DNA of 64,000 nt from Candidatus Methanomethylophilaceae archaeon (GTDB lineage: Archaea > Thermoplasmatota > Thermoplasmata > Methanomassiliicoccales > Methanomethylophilaceae): the NCBI GenBank assembly GCA_017524805.1, contig JAFXUX010000043.1:1-64000 (forward strand), in the 5' to 3' direction. The position numbers and the translations under genes are program-made. The notes below the pieces were generated by a model, which did not search any database, was not told the DNA's origin, and worked only from the letters and a program-made list of their open reading frames with translations. This document shows positions 18,027-26,274 of the stretch, piece by piece. Within the stretch, counting starts at the first letter, position 1, and each line of letters begins with the position of its first letter.

Positions 18027-19921
18027 GCCCTCCTATACATCCATGCCGTGACAGCCGCGACGGCGACGGCAATAATGACCAGGGCAGCCCACGACCAGTG
18101 AGCCAGCCCTTGCGATTCGTAGTTTATCCCGGAAGTCTCTTTGCGCTCGGTCCCGGGGACCTCGGACAGCACATATACGGCGCCGTAGTCGTTCCCGACC
18201 AAGACCTTGCCGTCCACAACCGTCGGGGCGCACATGCTGTATGCCGATCCTCCGTACGGGCTCACCTTGGCCTTCCAGACGACATCCCCGTTGTCGGCGT
18301 CGATGCACCATACCCAGCCGCCCATGGAACCTTCCGACCCCGGCGAATAATCCATGCTGTAAATCCTCCCGCCGCAGTACGTTATCCCGCCCACCGAAAG
18401 CGCGTCAGTGGTTCTGGACCAGGCGACGGTGCCGTCGTCCACCCAGAAAGAATAATATCCGTTCTCCAGCGGGATCTCCGCGCCGGTATCGTGGCTGACC
18501 AGAGTCTGGGCGCCGTTCATCGAATATGTTACGTAAGAATACAATCTGCCCCCGAACACCGCCGGCTTGCTGCAGAGGACATCTTTCTCCCATATGACCG
18601 ACCCATCGGCGAGGCTGATCAGCGCTATCCCTCCGCTGGACGATACCATCCCGCCGTCCGCGAAGCATGCTATGGCCCTCTCGCCGGAGCAGATGGATAT
18701 TGCGGTCACTGCCCCGGAATGGTTGCCCTTGGAATCCGCTAGTGGCGCGTCCCATATCTTTTCGCCGGTGCACGCATCGACGCAGATCATATTCCCGGCG
18801 TAATTGCCGGATATGACGGCCTTCTTGCCTTCGACTGTGGCTATGTGGGGCGGATAGAAGTAGAAGCATCCTCTGACCGAGGAATCGGGAACGTGGGTCC
18901 AAAGCTCCCTGAAACCGTCCTCTCTATCGACGGAATAGCAACGCATGATGCCGTCAGAGCCGTTGAAATAGAGGGCACCGCTGTCATAGACGGCGTTCGA
19001 TATGCCCGAATTGTTGTGGAGCCTGTCCTTCACCACGGAAGGGTCGCTTCTGTCTACATCGTATTCGGTGGAGCGGGCTATGTTGCACTTGTCCGGAGAC
19101 GATCCCGACGGATACAGCTCGGCCACGGGATCCCCCGTGAACCTGTCCAGACAATAGATGTGCCAATTGCCTGCGGTCAGGATTATCATATCACCGATGA
19201 TGACGGGAGTCGAAATCTCGATGTTCCCTGAGTCCGAATAGCTCAGAGACCACGCAACCTGTTAGTTGACCGGGTCCAGGCAATACAGCCATGCCAAGCT
19301 GTCCATACCCACGCTTCCATACAGCCCCGCGGCGGTGTGGTATATGAGGCCGTCGGCATAGAGAATGGAGCAGTCGACTGCGCCGGGATAGGCATTGTAC
19401 CACTCAAGAGGCTGCGCTATGGAATCCGGGCCGTACGAATAGCTGACGCCATCGGACGACGAATTGCCTTTGTAACAGATCCAAACGTCTGTGTAATCTG
19501 GGTTGGACACCGGCACTATGCTCTCGGTCGGATAGAATCCCAGCGCCAAAGGGCCTCCGAAATACTGCAGGCTGGCATCCCTCGGCTCCGGCTCCCATGC
19601 CACCCCATCCCAGGAATAGATCCTCCAGACGCATTCCTGGGCTTGTTCTCCCGTGCCGATGGAAATGGACTCTTGCCCGTTTATCGACCTGATGTATTCT
19701 TCTTCTCCTGCGGCCTCAAATTCCAGGGGAACGCCGGCGGATGCCAGCGCAGAAGAGATGACGTCTTTGACGGTCTCCCCGGCAGACAGTCCGTACCAAG
19801 ACAGCTTGCCATTGCCATAGTCTACCAGCAGCCCGTCCGAATCGGCGTCCGAGACATCTGCGAACGCGAGGGGAGCCAATATCGCCAGCAAAAGCGCCGC
19901 AAACGCAATCATCTTTGCCAT
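18023..19921 (-). pseudogene. DUF4430-like plus PQQ-propeller surface protein, interrupted by TAA
   Basis: One continuous frame of 632 codons with a single in-frame TAA at 19262-19264 (codon 220). Before the stop: signal peptide (MAKMIAFAALLLAILAPLAF) and a DUF4430/transcobalamin-C-like domain (about 30-130). Across the stop a PQQ/WD-like propeller continues without a break: WLYCLDPVN, stop, QVAWSLSYSDSG, later WHIYCLDRFTG and VWCIDADNGDVVW. A C-terminal membrane helix (about 612-629) precedes YRRA. A GAA or GGA codon one or two changes away would restore it. A downstream ATG at 19189 could start only a propeller fragment without signal peptide. Because the stop is TAA, pyrrolysine readthrough does not explain it: nonsense mutation or sequencing error. 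Neighbouring overlaps of 13 and 4 bp are intact. Confidence 0.75.
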
Positions 19922-21327
19922 TCCAACAGCCCCTTCGCTTTGACATACGTCAGATACCCGTCCACCGGGTCGTTATAGCTATCGTTGTAATACTTCACGC
20001 CGACTATATCAGTGGGGTCGGCGGCCTCGAAGGATTCCGGATCCATTATCTTGGCCAGAAGCTCCAAGGATTCCGGGATCCTGGCCCCGGGCCTGGAAAG
20101 GAGACTGGCGGCGTCCCCGGAGAACACGTACACTTCCCCGCTCTCGAACGCTGGAGTCTGCTTCCACATATCGTTGAGGCCGGACAGAAGCGCCCTGTAT
20201 TCCCTTGGGGTGCTGATTTCTCCGGCATCGTAGATTATTATGATGATGTCGGGCTGCCTGTCGTAGACGGCCTCTCTGTCCACCATGAACCACGATTGGG
20301 TTCCATCCGCGAATATGTTCTCCGCGCCCAGCGACTCGATCATGTTGGTCACGTATGTGCCTGGGCCTGGCGTATATGGGGAATCGCTGATACCGAGCGA
20401 CAAGAACACCCTCTTGCCGCTGAGATCGGCGATCCTGCAGATGTTGTTGATCACTTCCTTGGCGTCTTTAATGTATGAATTCCCGTTCTCTGGGAATCCC
20501 AGTGCCGAAGCGCATACCCACAGGTTCATCATGAAATCGTTCAGGCTGTTCGCCGGATGCAGGACGACGCAATTGATCCCCGCTTTGCGGAGTTTGTCAG
20601 CCATCGTCACGTGCTCCCCGGTGCCCCCGTCCAGGAACACCAGGTCCGGCGATTCCGCCACGATCAGCTCGAAGTTGGGGTCGGTAAACCCTCCGACCAA
20701 ACGGACCTCTCCGCTGTTCTGGCGCTCCACCAAACGGTTGGGATAATCGCAATACCTATCGGTGGCGATTATGTTGTCCAGGCCCCCCACGGCGCAGACC
20801 GTCTCGGCAACGGACGGAGCCAAAGTCGCCACCCTCAGGTCCTCTCCGAAACGGTTCTTTCCTTCGGTGGCATAGCTGTAATAAGTGAACCCGGTGGCAT
20901 CGACGGCAGGCATCATCGCGCTGCCCTCGCCTGCCCGGGCCCACGAGATTATCTTCTGGCTTGAGACGTCGTATGATGAGGGATCTTCGACCTCTGCCCA
21001 ATGGGTATCCTTGCCGACACCCTCGAGGATGTACATCCCCCAGTCGACGTTGATCAGCTGGGGCACGTTCCCCACGGAATATACCGTGCCGTCCTCGTTG
21101 TACTCTATCCCGTAGCCCTTCTTGGAGCATGCCGATTCGAGCGCCCCCATGCCGGTCAGCCCATCCAGATCCAATTCTACCCATTCCACATTGTAATAGG
21201 CGAAATCAATCATCACGCCCTGCTTCTCGTCGGTCATGTCGACCGAGAAACCGATGAACGGTATCGATGCGAGGATCAGTGCGGCAATCGAGGCGGCGGT
21301 TGCCAGCTTTATAGAGGACGCTCTCAT
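19909..21327 (-). CDS. btuF: DUF4430-like domain fused to BtuF-type corrinoid-binding protein
   Basis: A 472-residue protein: N-terminal signal or membrane anchor (LATAASIAALILASIPFIGF), then a short DUF4430/transcobalamin-C-like domain (about 35-115, with WVELDLDGLTGMGALESAC and DWGMYILEGVGKDTHW), then a class III periplasmic-binding domain (Peripla_BP_2, about 165-450). The latter shows RVATLAPSVAETVCAVGGLD, SPDLVFLDGG, KRVFLSLG and QPDIIIIIYDAG. Such proteins hand corrinoids or iron chelates to BtuC-type permeases. The fusion places two corrinoid-binding folds in one chain. It overlaps the next gene by 13 bp, and the upstream gene ends 3 bp before its start. Confidence 0.8.
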   Translation of the reverse strand: MRASSIKLATAASIAALILASIPFIGFSVDMTDEKQGVMIDFAYYNVEWVELDLDGLTGMGALESACSKKGYGIEYNEDGTVYSVGNVPQLINVDWGMYILEGVGKDTHWAEVEDPSSYDVSSQKIISWARAGEGSAMMPAVDATGFTYYSYATEGKNRFGEDLRVATLAPSVAETVCAVGGLDNIIATDRYCDYPNRLVERQNSGEVRLVGGFTDPNFELIVAESPDLVFLDGGTGEHVTMADKLRKAGINCVVLHPANSLNDFMMNLWVCASALGFPENGNSYIKDAKEVINNICRIADLSGKRVFLSLGISDSPYTPGPGTYVTNMIESLGAENIFADGTQSWFMVDREAVYDRQPDIIIIIYDAGEISTPREYRALLSGLNDMWKQTPAFESGEVYVFSGDAASLLSRPGARIPESLELLAKIMDPESFEAADPTDIVGVKYYNDSYNDPVDGYLTYVKAKGLLEWQR

Positions 21328-21330
21328 GGC

Positions 21331-23016
21331 TCAGCCCTTTCTCTTCATCACGATGACGGCTATTATGGCAATGGCCACTATCGCGGCTATCGCTGCTCCC
21401 ACATAGAGCACCGTGTTGTCGGAGCCGCTCCCGGAATCCTCTCCGGTCGGAGGGATGTCCCTGCTTTCGGTCTCCCCGCATACGGAGCACGTGCGTGTCT
21501 CCGTGCCTTTGTCCTTCGAGGTGGGCTGCTTCGTGACCTTCCATTCGGACCATGAATGCCCGAGCGCGGGAATTGGCTCGGTTTTGACCTCACCGCAGGA
21601 GCAGGCGTACGTCTTCACGCCTTCCGAGACGCATGTCGCGGCCTTCGTTACGACTCCTTCGCCCCAGGAATGCTCATGCGCCAACGGGACCGCTTTGAAC
21701 ACGGGAGTCACGTCCATATCTGAAGTCACATGGGTCAGATCCGCGCTCCATCCTTCGAACTCGTATCTGAACTCGGAGGTCGGCGCTTTGTACGGGGTCG
21801 TCCCCTTGTATGTGGATGAAGAACCGCTGGCGACAGTCTCCGCATACAGGACGGCCGTCTTCGACTCGTCCCAATAGCGGACCATATACGAAGCGGCATC
21901 GATGAAATTGGCCGTGAAAGTCGTGTCGCGGACGATCGGGACGGTGGTGTCTCCCCATCCGGAGAATGTCTTGCCCTTGGGAGCCTCTGGCTCAGGAACG
22001 AGAGCCATATTCGGGGTCTCCCCATACTTCAGAACTTGGGTCGCTACTGCGGTCCCGTCGGGGAGTGCGAACGTCACGACGGGATGGTTGGAGATGCAGA
22101 TGACCTCTTCCTTATCCGGATTCGGGAGGTCCCCGCCCACGTCTATGATGTAATCGGTGCTGTAGGGATCCGGAGTGGATATCAGATAGATGCACATGAC
22201 ATACTTGTACACGGCAGGGTCATAGAATCCCAGAGTCCATTCGTTATAGCTCCAATCCCCTTCGACCCACGTCCACTGGCTCCAATAGTGCCATATGTCG
22301 TCGCTTCCTTCCTCGAGCTCGTCTCCGAGACCGAACATCGTCTTGATCCATCCCTGGATGTTGTTTCCGTTCTTGTCCTGGGTATAATTGAGCTCGACGT
22401 CGAATCCGTTCGACTTGATGGCATCGTCCAGCACTTCGGCCATGGTGGAACCGGTTCCCTTGAGCCAGAACCCTTCTTTTCTGACTTCAGATGTGAAAGC
22501 CTCGAGGACTTCGGGGATGGTCGGTATGAACCCGTTCGCGAACCTGAAGAATATGTATCCTTCGGATTCGGGCTTGAAATCCGGCGCCACATAGTCCTGA
22601 GACCCGTCGATGTTCACGCGCTCGCATATATGCAGGCAATACGAAGTCCCGGAAACCATCCCGTCAGACTTGTCCAAAGCCGTATGCTTCCAGCCCGAGG
22701 TTCCCAATGGAAGCCACTGGTGCACCCTCCAATATTTGTCGCTCTCAGGCTCCAGGCCGTCGACGGATCTCACTGCCGAGCCGTTGCTGACCAGCGCGAT
22801 GATCTTTCCTTGATCTGCCGCGGCGGCTTCTATGGCCTCTTTGACCGTGGAAACCCCTCCGACGACAGACATGTCGTATTCCCCGCTGGCGTTCTCGATG
22901 TATACCCTTATTTCGCTGTATGTGGCCGCAGAACTGTCATCCGACATAGACAATGTCGGCGCAAGGATTGCTGCCAACGCAACGGCAAAGAGAACGAATT
23001 TTCCGTAACGCATCAT
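21331..23016 (-). CDS. Membrane-anchored DUF4430-like surface protein with beta repeats
   Basis: A 561-residue first gene of the operon. Signal peptide (KFVLFAVALAAILAPTLS), a DUF4430/transcobalamin-C-like region at about 30-130 (TVKEAIEAAAADQGKIIALV), a second related segment at about 185-300 (MAEVLDDAIKSNGFDVELNY), two beta-repeat modules (about 325-440) and two copies of a C-x-C/C-x-x-C segment: TCVSEGVKTYACSCGE and TETRTCSVCGET. A C-terminal membrane helix (about 538-557) and KRKG follow. GGAGTG 6 nt before the double ATG supports the start. In Firmicutes, DUF4430 proteins occur with cobalamin uptake genes (family knowledge). A corrinoid-capturing surface role is inferred. Confidence 0.75.
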   Translation of the reverse strand: MMRYGKFVLFAVALAAILAPTLSMSDDSSAATYSEIRVYIENASGEYDMSVVGGVSTVKEAIEAAAADQGKIIALVSNGSAVRSVDGLEPESDKYWRVHQWLPLGTSGWKHTALDKSDGMVSGTSYCLHICERVNIDGSQDYVAPDFKPESEGYIFFRFANGFIPTIPEVLEAFTSEVRKEGFWLKGTGSTMAEVLDDAIKSNGFDVELNYTQDKNGNNIQGWIKTMFGLGDELEEGSDDIWHYWSQWTWVEGDWSYNEWTLGFYDPAVYKYVMCIYLISTPDPYSTDYIIDVGGDLPNPDKEEVICISNHPVVTFALPDGTAVATQVLKYGETPNMALVPEPEAPKGKTFSGWGDTTVPIVRDTTFTANFIDAASYMVRYWDESKTAVLYAETVASGSSSTYKGTTPYKAPTSEFRYEFEGWSADLTHVTSDMDVTPVFKAVPLAHEHSWGEGVVTKAATCVSEGVKTYACSCGEVKTEPIPALGHSWSEWKVTKQPTSKDKGTETRTCSVCGETESRDIPPTGEDSGSGSDNTVLYVGAAIAAIVAIAIIAVIVMKRKG

Positions 23017-23065
23017 ATCACTCCAAACGCGCGCTTGGATGGGAGCCGATCAAGGCTGGCCATCC

Positions 23066-23090
23066 GACTGGATGAATTGGGATTCCAGTC
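23066..23090. promoter_or_regulatory. Inverted repeat near the predicted transcription start of the corrinoid operon
   Basis: GACTGGA (23066-23072) and TCCAGTC (23084-23090) are exact reverse complements around 11 nt. It lies about 25-50 nt downstream of the TATA element at 23112-23121, so it sits at or just after the expected start of transcription. It could be an operator or a leader hairpin. Confidence 0.4.
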
Positions 23091-23103
23091 ATTAAGCTGT
23101 ATC

Positions 23104-23135
23104 ATCCATCCAATTATATCCTTAGAGGGATGGAT
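23104..23135 (-). promoter_or_regulatory. Promoter of the corrinoid operon with inverted repeat flanking the TATA box
   Basis: ATCCATCC (23104-23111) and GGATGGAT (23128-23135) are perfect reverse complements and bracket the minus-strand TATA-like GATATAATTGG (core 23112-23121). A dimeric repressor bound here would cover TBP/TFB sites. The leader to the first ATG is about 70 nt. Confidence 0.5.
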
Positions 23136-23369
23136 TTAGAGTTATATATTTTTCTTTGGGATGTGCTTCACGAAAAACATCTGGCCCCCGGATTGACTGG
23201 CTGCTGGCATCGCATAACGACGGAAATAGCGCCGATCGGATGTCTGGCCATCGCATGCACTTCCTGCTGGAAACACCGAAGTCGACCGCCCATCATCGCG
23301 GTTGTCAGCGATGAGGATGATAACCGCAGAATGAACGAGAATAGAAAACGCGATGGATAAGCACGAGAG

Positions 23370-23442
23370 TGGGCCCGCCCAGATTTGAACTGGAGTTACG
23401 TGCACCCCAAGCACGAAGGATACCAAGCTACCCCACGGGCCC
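23370..23442 (-). tRNA. tRNA-Pro (anticodon GGG)
   Basis: 73 nt on the minus strand. Acceptor stem GGGCCCG/CGGGCCC with discriminator A, anticodon stem CGTGC/GCACG around loop TTGGGGT (anticodon GGG, reads CCC/CCU), and T loop TTCAAAT. CCA is not encoded, as usual for many archaea. A TATA element lies 28 nt upstream. Confidence 0.95.
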
Positions 23443-23465
23443 ACAATGGCGTGATTAACTAATCG

Positions 23466-23474
23466 ATTATAAAG
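23466..23474 (-). promoter_or_regulatory. TATA box of tRNA-Pro
   Basis: CTTTATAAT on the minus strand, centred 28 nt before the tRNA 5' end. Confidence 0.65.
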
Positions 23475-23529
23475 ATTGCTATCGAGTCAGCGCCCAGAAA
23501 AACTGCGGGAAATAAAACTGAAAACAAAT

Positions 23530-23543
23530 GGGCCCGAAGGCCC
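23530..23543 (-). terminator. TTCG-loop hairpin after rpoN
   Basis: On the minus strand GGGCC-TTCG-GGCCC is followed by ATTTGTTTTCAGTTTT. It lies 39 nt past the rpoN stop. The stem, UUCG tetraloop and T-rich tail make a convincing terminator of the ribosomal protein operon. Confidence 0.65.
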
Positions 23544-23581
23544 GGTTTGAATCGCAGCGAATGATTCGCTGGCTTATGGAA

Positions 23582-23773
23582 TCATCCGAGGGGAGCGATC
23601 TCTCCGATCAGATCGGCATGCGCCACGATCATCCTGCGGCAGCAGTACCTCTCAAACCCCAGGTCGTCGAGGACCGTCTTAGGATCCTCTCCAAGCCCGA
23701 CGCGCCTTACGTATTCGGAATAGGCCGATCCGACGACCTTTCCGCACGTGAAACATCTAACCGGAATTATCAT
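23582..23773 (-). CDS. rpoN: RNA polymerase subunit Rpo10 (RpoN)
   Basis: A 63-residue protein matching archaeal/eukaryotic Rpb10: [18 protein letters not shown] with CxxC near residues 7-10, and [16 protein letters not shown] carrying the second cysteine pair and conserved CCRRM. It binds one zinc and helps anchor the Rpo3/Rpo11 assembly platform. Last gene of the rpl18e-rpl13-rps9-rpoN operon. The usual archaeal continuation (rpoK, enolase, rps2) is absent here and a terminator-like hairpin follows. Confidence 0.97.
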   Translation of the reverse strand: MIIPVRCFTCGKVVGSAYSEYVRRVGLGEDPKTVLDDLGFERYCCRRMIVAHADLIGEIAPLG

Positions 23774-23782
23774 GAGACCACT

Positions 23783-24184
23783 TCAACGGTAGGACTTCTG
23801 CTTCTTGGCGCGGGCGCCAGGACCGAGGGGGTTCTTGGGAAGCTTGCGCCTGTCGTCATTGATGATGAGGGTCCTGTCGTATGTCCTGAAGACCGCTTCG
23901 AGCTCTTCGTCCTTGTAGAACTCGACGAGCCCTCTGGCGATGGCGGTCCTAGCGGCCGCGGCCTGGCCCATGACGCCTCCGCCGTTCACGAGGACGGCGA
24001 TGTCGACGTTCTGGGCTTTCTCGGGGACGAGCCCGAGAGGCTCCTCGATCTTGAGCTTCGCAAGCTCGGGCGTGAAGACTTCGATGGGAACCTTGTTGAT
24101 GGTGACCTTTCCGGTTCCGGCCTTCACAGTGGCCCTGGCAATTGCGGTCTTCCTCTTTCCGCTGGTGTTTACGCACTCAACCAT
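23783..24184 (-). CDS. rps9: Ribosomal protein uS9
   Basis: A 133-residue small-subunit protein with the S9 features GKRKTAIARATVKAGTGK near the N-terminus, GGGVMGQAAAARTAIARGLV in the middle and the basic C-terminal tail ending KKQKSYR, which reaches the P-site tRNA. Length is typical of archaeal S9. Separated from rpl13 by 4 bp. Confidence 0.97.
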   Translation of the reverse strand: MVECVNTSGKRKTAIARATVKAGTGKVTINKVPIEVFTPELAKLKIEEPLGLVPEKAQNVDIAVLVNGGGVMGQAAAARTAIARGLVEFYKDEELEAVFRTYDRTLIINDDRRKLPKNPLGPGARAKKQKSYR

Positions 24185-24188
24185 GAGA

Positions 24189-24614
24189 TCATCTCACATT
24201 GGAACCCAGGAATTTGGAAACGGCTCCCAGGGTAGTATATTTGCCGGTGATCTTCCTGCAGGCCTGCTCCGGTCTCTCTTTCTCGACATCCTCGAACTGC
24301 TTGGGGGTGCCGACGAAGACGTGAAGCCTCCTGTAAGCTTCCCTTCCGCTGGAGGAGTTCCAGGGGATCATGCCTCTGACGCATCTCTTGAAGAGAAGAT
24401 CCGCCCTGCGAGGATAGAATGGTCCTTTCCTCTTGGTAGTGTCTCCACGGTCGACTTTGGCTTTGAAGTCCCTGAAGACGTTCTCTTTGACGCCGGTGAT
24501 GACGATGGACTCCGCGTTGAGAACGACGATCTCCTCGCCGTCCATGATCCTCTCCGCTACGAGGCTGGCGAGCCTTCCGTGGATGAGGTTCCTTCCGTCG
24601 ATTACTGTTACCAT
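24189..24614 (-). CDS. rpl13: Ribosomal protein uL13
   Basis: A 141-residue large-subunit protein starting MVTVIDGRNLIHGRLASLVA, with the archaeal L13 core KRKGPFYPRRADLLFKRCVRG absent of insertions (quoted in part as RGMIPWNSSSGREAYRRLHV). The ATG at 24614 is preferred over an in-frame GTG at 24623 because GAGGTGA sits 5 nt before it. That Shine-Dalgarno sequence includes the TGA stop of rpl18e. Confidence 0.95.
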   Translation of the reverse strand: MVTVIDGRNLIHGRLASLVAERIMDGEEIVVLNAESIVITGVKENVFRDFKAKVDRGDTTKRKGPFYPRRADLLFKRCVRGMIPWNSSSGREAYRRLHVFVGTPKQFEDVEKERPEQACRKITGKYTTLGAVSKFLGSNVR

Positions 24615-24619
24615 CCAAA

Positions 24620-24979
24620 TCACCTCATAATCCTGACGCCAGTTCCCTTGGGGTTGGACTTTGCCAGTTCCTCGATGGTGAGCGTCTTTCCGCCTGCGGC
24701 GGCGATCGCTTTGGCTGCGGCTCCGGAGAAGCTGTATGCCGCCACGGTGACCTTCTTGCTGATGCTACCTGCTGCGAGAACTTTGCCGGGGACGACGATG
24801 GTCTCGCCGTCTTTGGCATACCTCTCGAGTTTGCTGAGATTCGCTTCGGCCCAGTTGCTTTTGGACTTTTCGAGCCTAAGCGCGATATCACGCCAGATAG
24901 CAGCGTCGTTCTCCCTAGTCATCGCCTTGAGGTTGTCGATGGTGGCGACGAGCTGGGGATTAGTCTTTCTGCTTGTCAT
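24620..24979 (-). CDS. rpl18e: Ribosomal protein eL18 (L18e)
   Basis: A 119-residue archaeal/eukaryotic large-subunit protein: RKTNPQLVATIDNLKAMTRE at the N-terminus, VVPGKVLAAGSISKKVTVAA in the middle and NPKGTGVRIMR at the end. First gene of the operon. GGGAGAG lies 10 nt before its ATG. Confidence 0.96.
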   Translation of the reverse strand: MTSRKTNPQLVATIDNLKAMTRENDAAIWRDIALRLEKSKSNWAEANLSKLERYAKDGETIVVPGKVLAAGSISKKVTVAAYSFSGAAAKAIAAAGGKTLTIEELAKSNPKGTGVRIMR

Positions 24980-25023
24980 ATTTCTGACTCTCCCAGTGTT
25001 GGTGAGCGGTCGTATACAGGGGT

Positions 25024-25040
25024 TACATTTAATATTAACT
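25024..25040 (-). promoter_or_regulatory. Promoter of the rpl18e operon
   Basis: TTAATATTAAATGTAA on the minus strand, 45-60 nt upstream of the rpl18e start, the only A/T-rich element in the gap. Confidence 0.5.
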
Positions 25041-25182
25041 ACATTGGGAAAAGCAGAAAGCCTTCAGAATGAACTTTTTCCGATGCCCTGAGCCGCGGGA
25101 GCCCGACGTTTAGATCGGCATATCCAGCCCCGGATGCTCCGCCCGATTCCCGTATGGGACGGGAAGTCCAACGTTTGGCGGC

Positions 25183-25193
25183 AATATAAATTA
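25183..25193 (+). promoter_or_regulatory. TATA box of the endonuclease IV-like gene
   Basis: AATATAAATTA lies 34-44 nt before the ATG at 25227 and predicts a short leader of about 10 nt. Confidence 0.55.
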
Positions 25194-25226
25194 ATAATGC
25201 GCCGAACATGGCGCCGTCGTGATCGC

Positions 25227-26273
25227 ATGATAAGATTCGGACCCGCCGGCATCCCTCTTTCCTGCAAAGGCCGCACACTACAGGACGGCATCGAAGATGT
25301 CCATAACCTCAGCCTCAGCGCCCTGGAAGTCCAGATGGTAAGGCCGATGACCCATCTCATAACCCCTGACGACGAGGAGATAGGGAACGGATTCAGGGAC
25401 ATCGAATCCAGGGACGTCGAGGAAGGATTCGCGATCAGCATCCTCAGGAACGACGAGGTCATCTGCGATCCGGATGAGCCCATCGACGAGGACGACTACA
25501 TAATCATGCTCCAATCCGACATCGTAAAGAAATACAGCGAGTTCGCGGCCATCGGGAAAAGGGCGAAATGGCTGGACGTCAACCTGTCGATCCACACGCC
25601 TTATTATATGGACCTCGGATCGGATACGGCTCTGACCGAGACCTGCCTGCAGAGCGTCCAGAACACTGCGCTGGTGCTGAACGCCCTTGACGGCGACATT
25701 GTCGTCACCAGCCTCGGGATATACGATGACGAGCGCAGAAACCGCAAAGAGATCGACGAGATGATCTACGACAACGTCGAATACCTCACCGAATGGTGGG
25801 AAGACAACAACATCAAACCAAGATTCGGCGTGGAAGTAACCGGGCAGCAGGGAGTCTTCGGATCCCTCGACCAGATTTTCGACCTCTGCAAAGAATTCCC
25901 GAGCATCACGCCTGTCATGAACTTCTCGCACTACTATTCGCGCACCAACGGCGCCCTGAAAGAGGTGGACGACTTCCGCGAGGTCTTGGATGACATCAGA
26001 AAGCACTGCAAAGGCAGGATCCACACCGCGTTCGCCGGAGTCGAGTACGAGGACGGGGACGAGAAAAGGCTCACGCCCATCAAGAAAGGCAACCTCAAAT
26101 TCGATCCGCTGGCGGAAGCCCTCATCGAGATGAAGCCGGATGCGACCGTGATCTCCACATCACCGCTTCTTGAGCACGACGCGATGTATATGAAAATCAT
26201 ATATGAGAGGGTTCTCGCCAAAAAGGTGGCCAAATCCCTCAAAGACAAGAAGAAGAGCGAATCCAGTGAATGA
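25227..26273 (+). CDS. nfo: Endonuclease IV-like TIM-barrel protein
   Basis: A 348-residue protein starting MIRFGPAGIPLSCKGRTLQD. AP endonuclease family 2 traits: an early SALEVQMVR strand, SIHTPYYMDLGS (compare the SIHAPY block of endonuclease IV), VEVTGQQGVFGSLDQIFDLC and PLAEALIEM near the end. Endonuclease IV cleaves 5' to abasic sites using three metals. The fit is to the archaeal xylose-isomerase-like barrel branch, so an alternative sugar-phosphate activity is not excluded. The frame is open upstream to 25134, but the promoter at 25183-25193 excludes that start. Confidence 0.75.
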   Translation: MIRFGPAGIPLSCKGRTLQDGIEDVHNLSLSALEVQMVRPMTHLITPDDEEIGNGFRDIESRDVEEGFAISILRNDEVICDPDEPIDEDDYIIMLQSDIVKKYSEFAAIGKRAKWLDVNLSIHTPYYMDLGSDTALTETCLQSVQNTALVLNALDGDIVVTSLGIYDDERRNRKEIDEMIYDNVEYLTEWWEDNNIKPRFGVEVTGQQGVFGSLDQIFDLCKEFPSITPVMNFSHYYSRTNGALKEVDDFREVLDDIRKHCKGRIHTAFAGVEYEDGDEKRLTPIKKGNLKFDPLAEALIEMKPDATVISTSPLLEHDAMYMKIIYERVLAKKVAKSLKDKKKSESSE

Positions 26274-26274
26274 G

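Larger units (their letters stand above)
23017..23369. other. Non-coding region upstream of the corrinoid operon
   Basis: This 353-nt stretch holds the operon's leader and promoter at the left (two inverted repeats, see separate entries). From 23140 to 23369 there is no gene. A short inverted repeat CATCGC/GCGATG around 23295-23315, nested in GCGGTT/AACCGC, could fold, but I cannot assign it to an RNA family. Confidence 0.4.

Noticed and set aside
19262-19264. Readthrough of the stop in the DUF4430-PQQ gene as a pyrrolysine codon
   Set aside because: The codon is TAA, not TAG, and no mechanism for UAA decoding is suggested here.
23017-23140. Cobalamin riboswitch in the leader of the corrinoid operon
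   Set aside because: I looked for a B12-box-like conserved core and found only two simple inverted repeats; the leader of about 70 nt is too short for the known riboswitch.
24615-24623. GTG start of rpl13 at 24623
   Set aside because: GAGGTGA lies 5 nt before the ATG at 24614, and the family N-terminus begins there.
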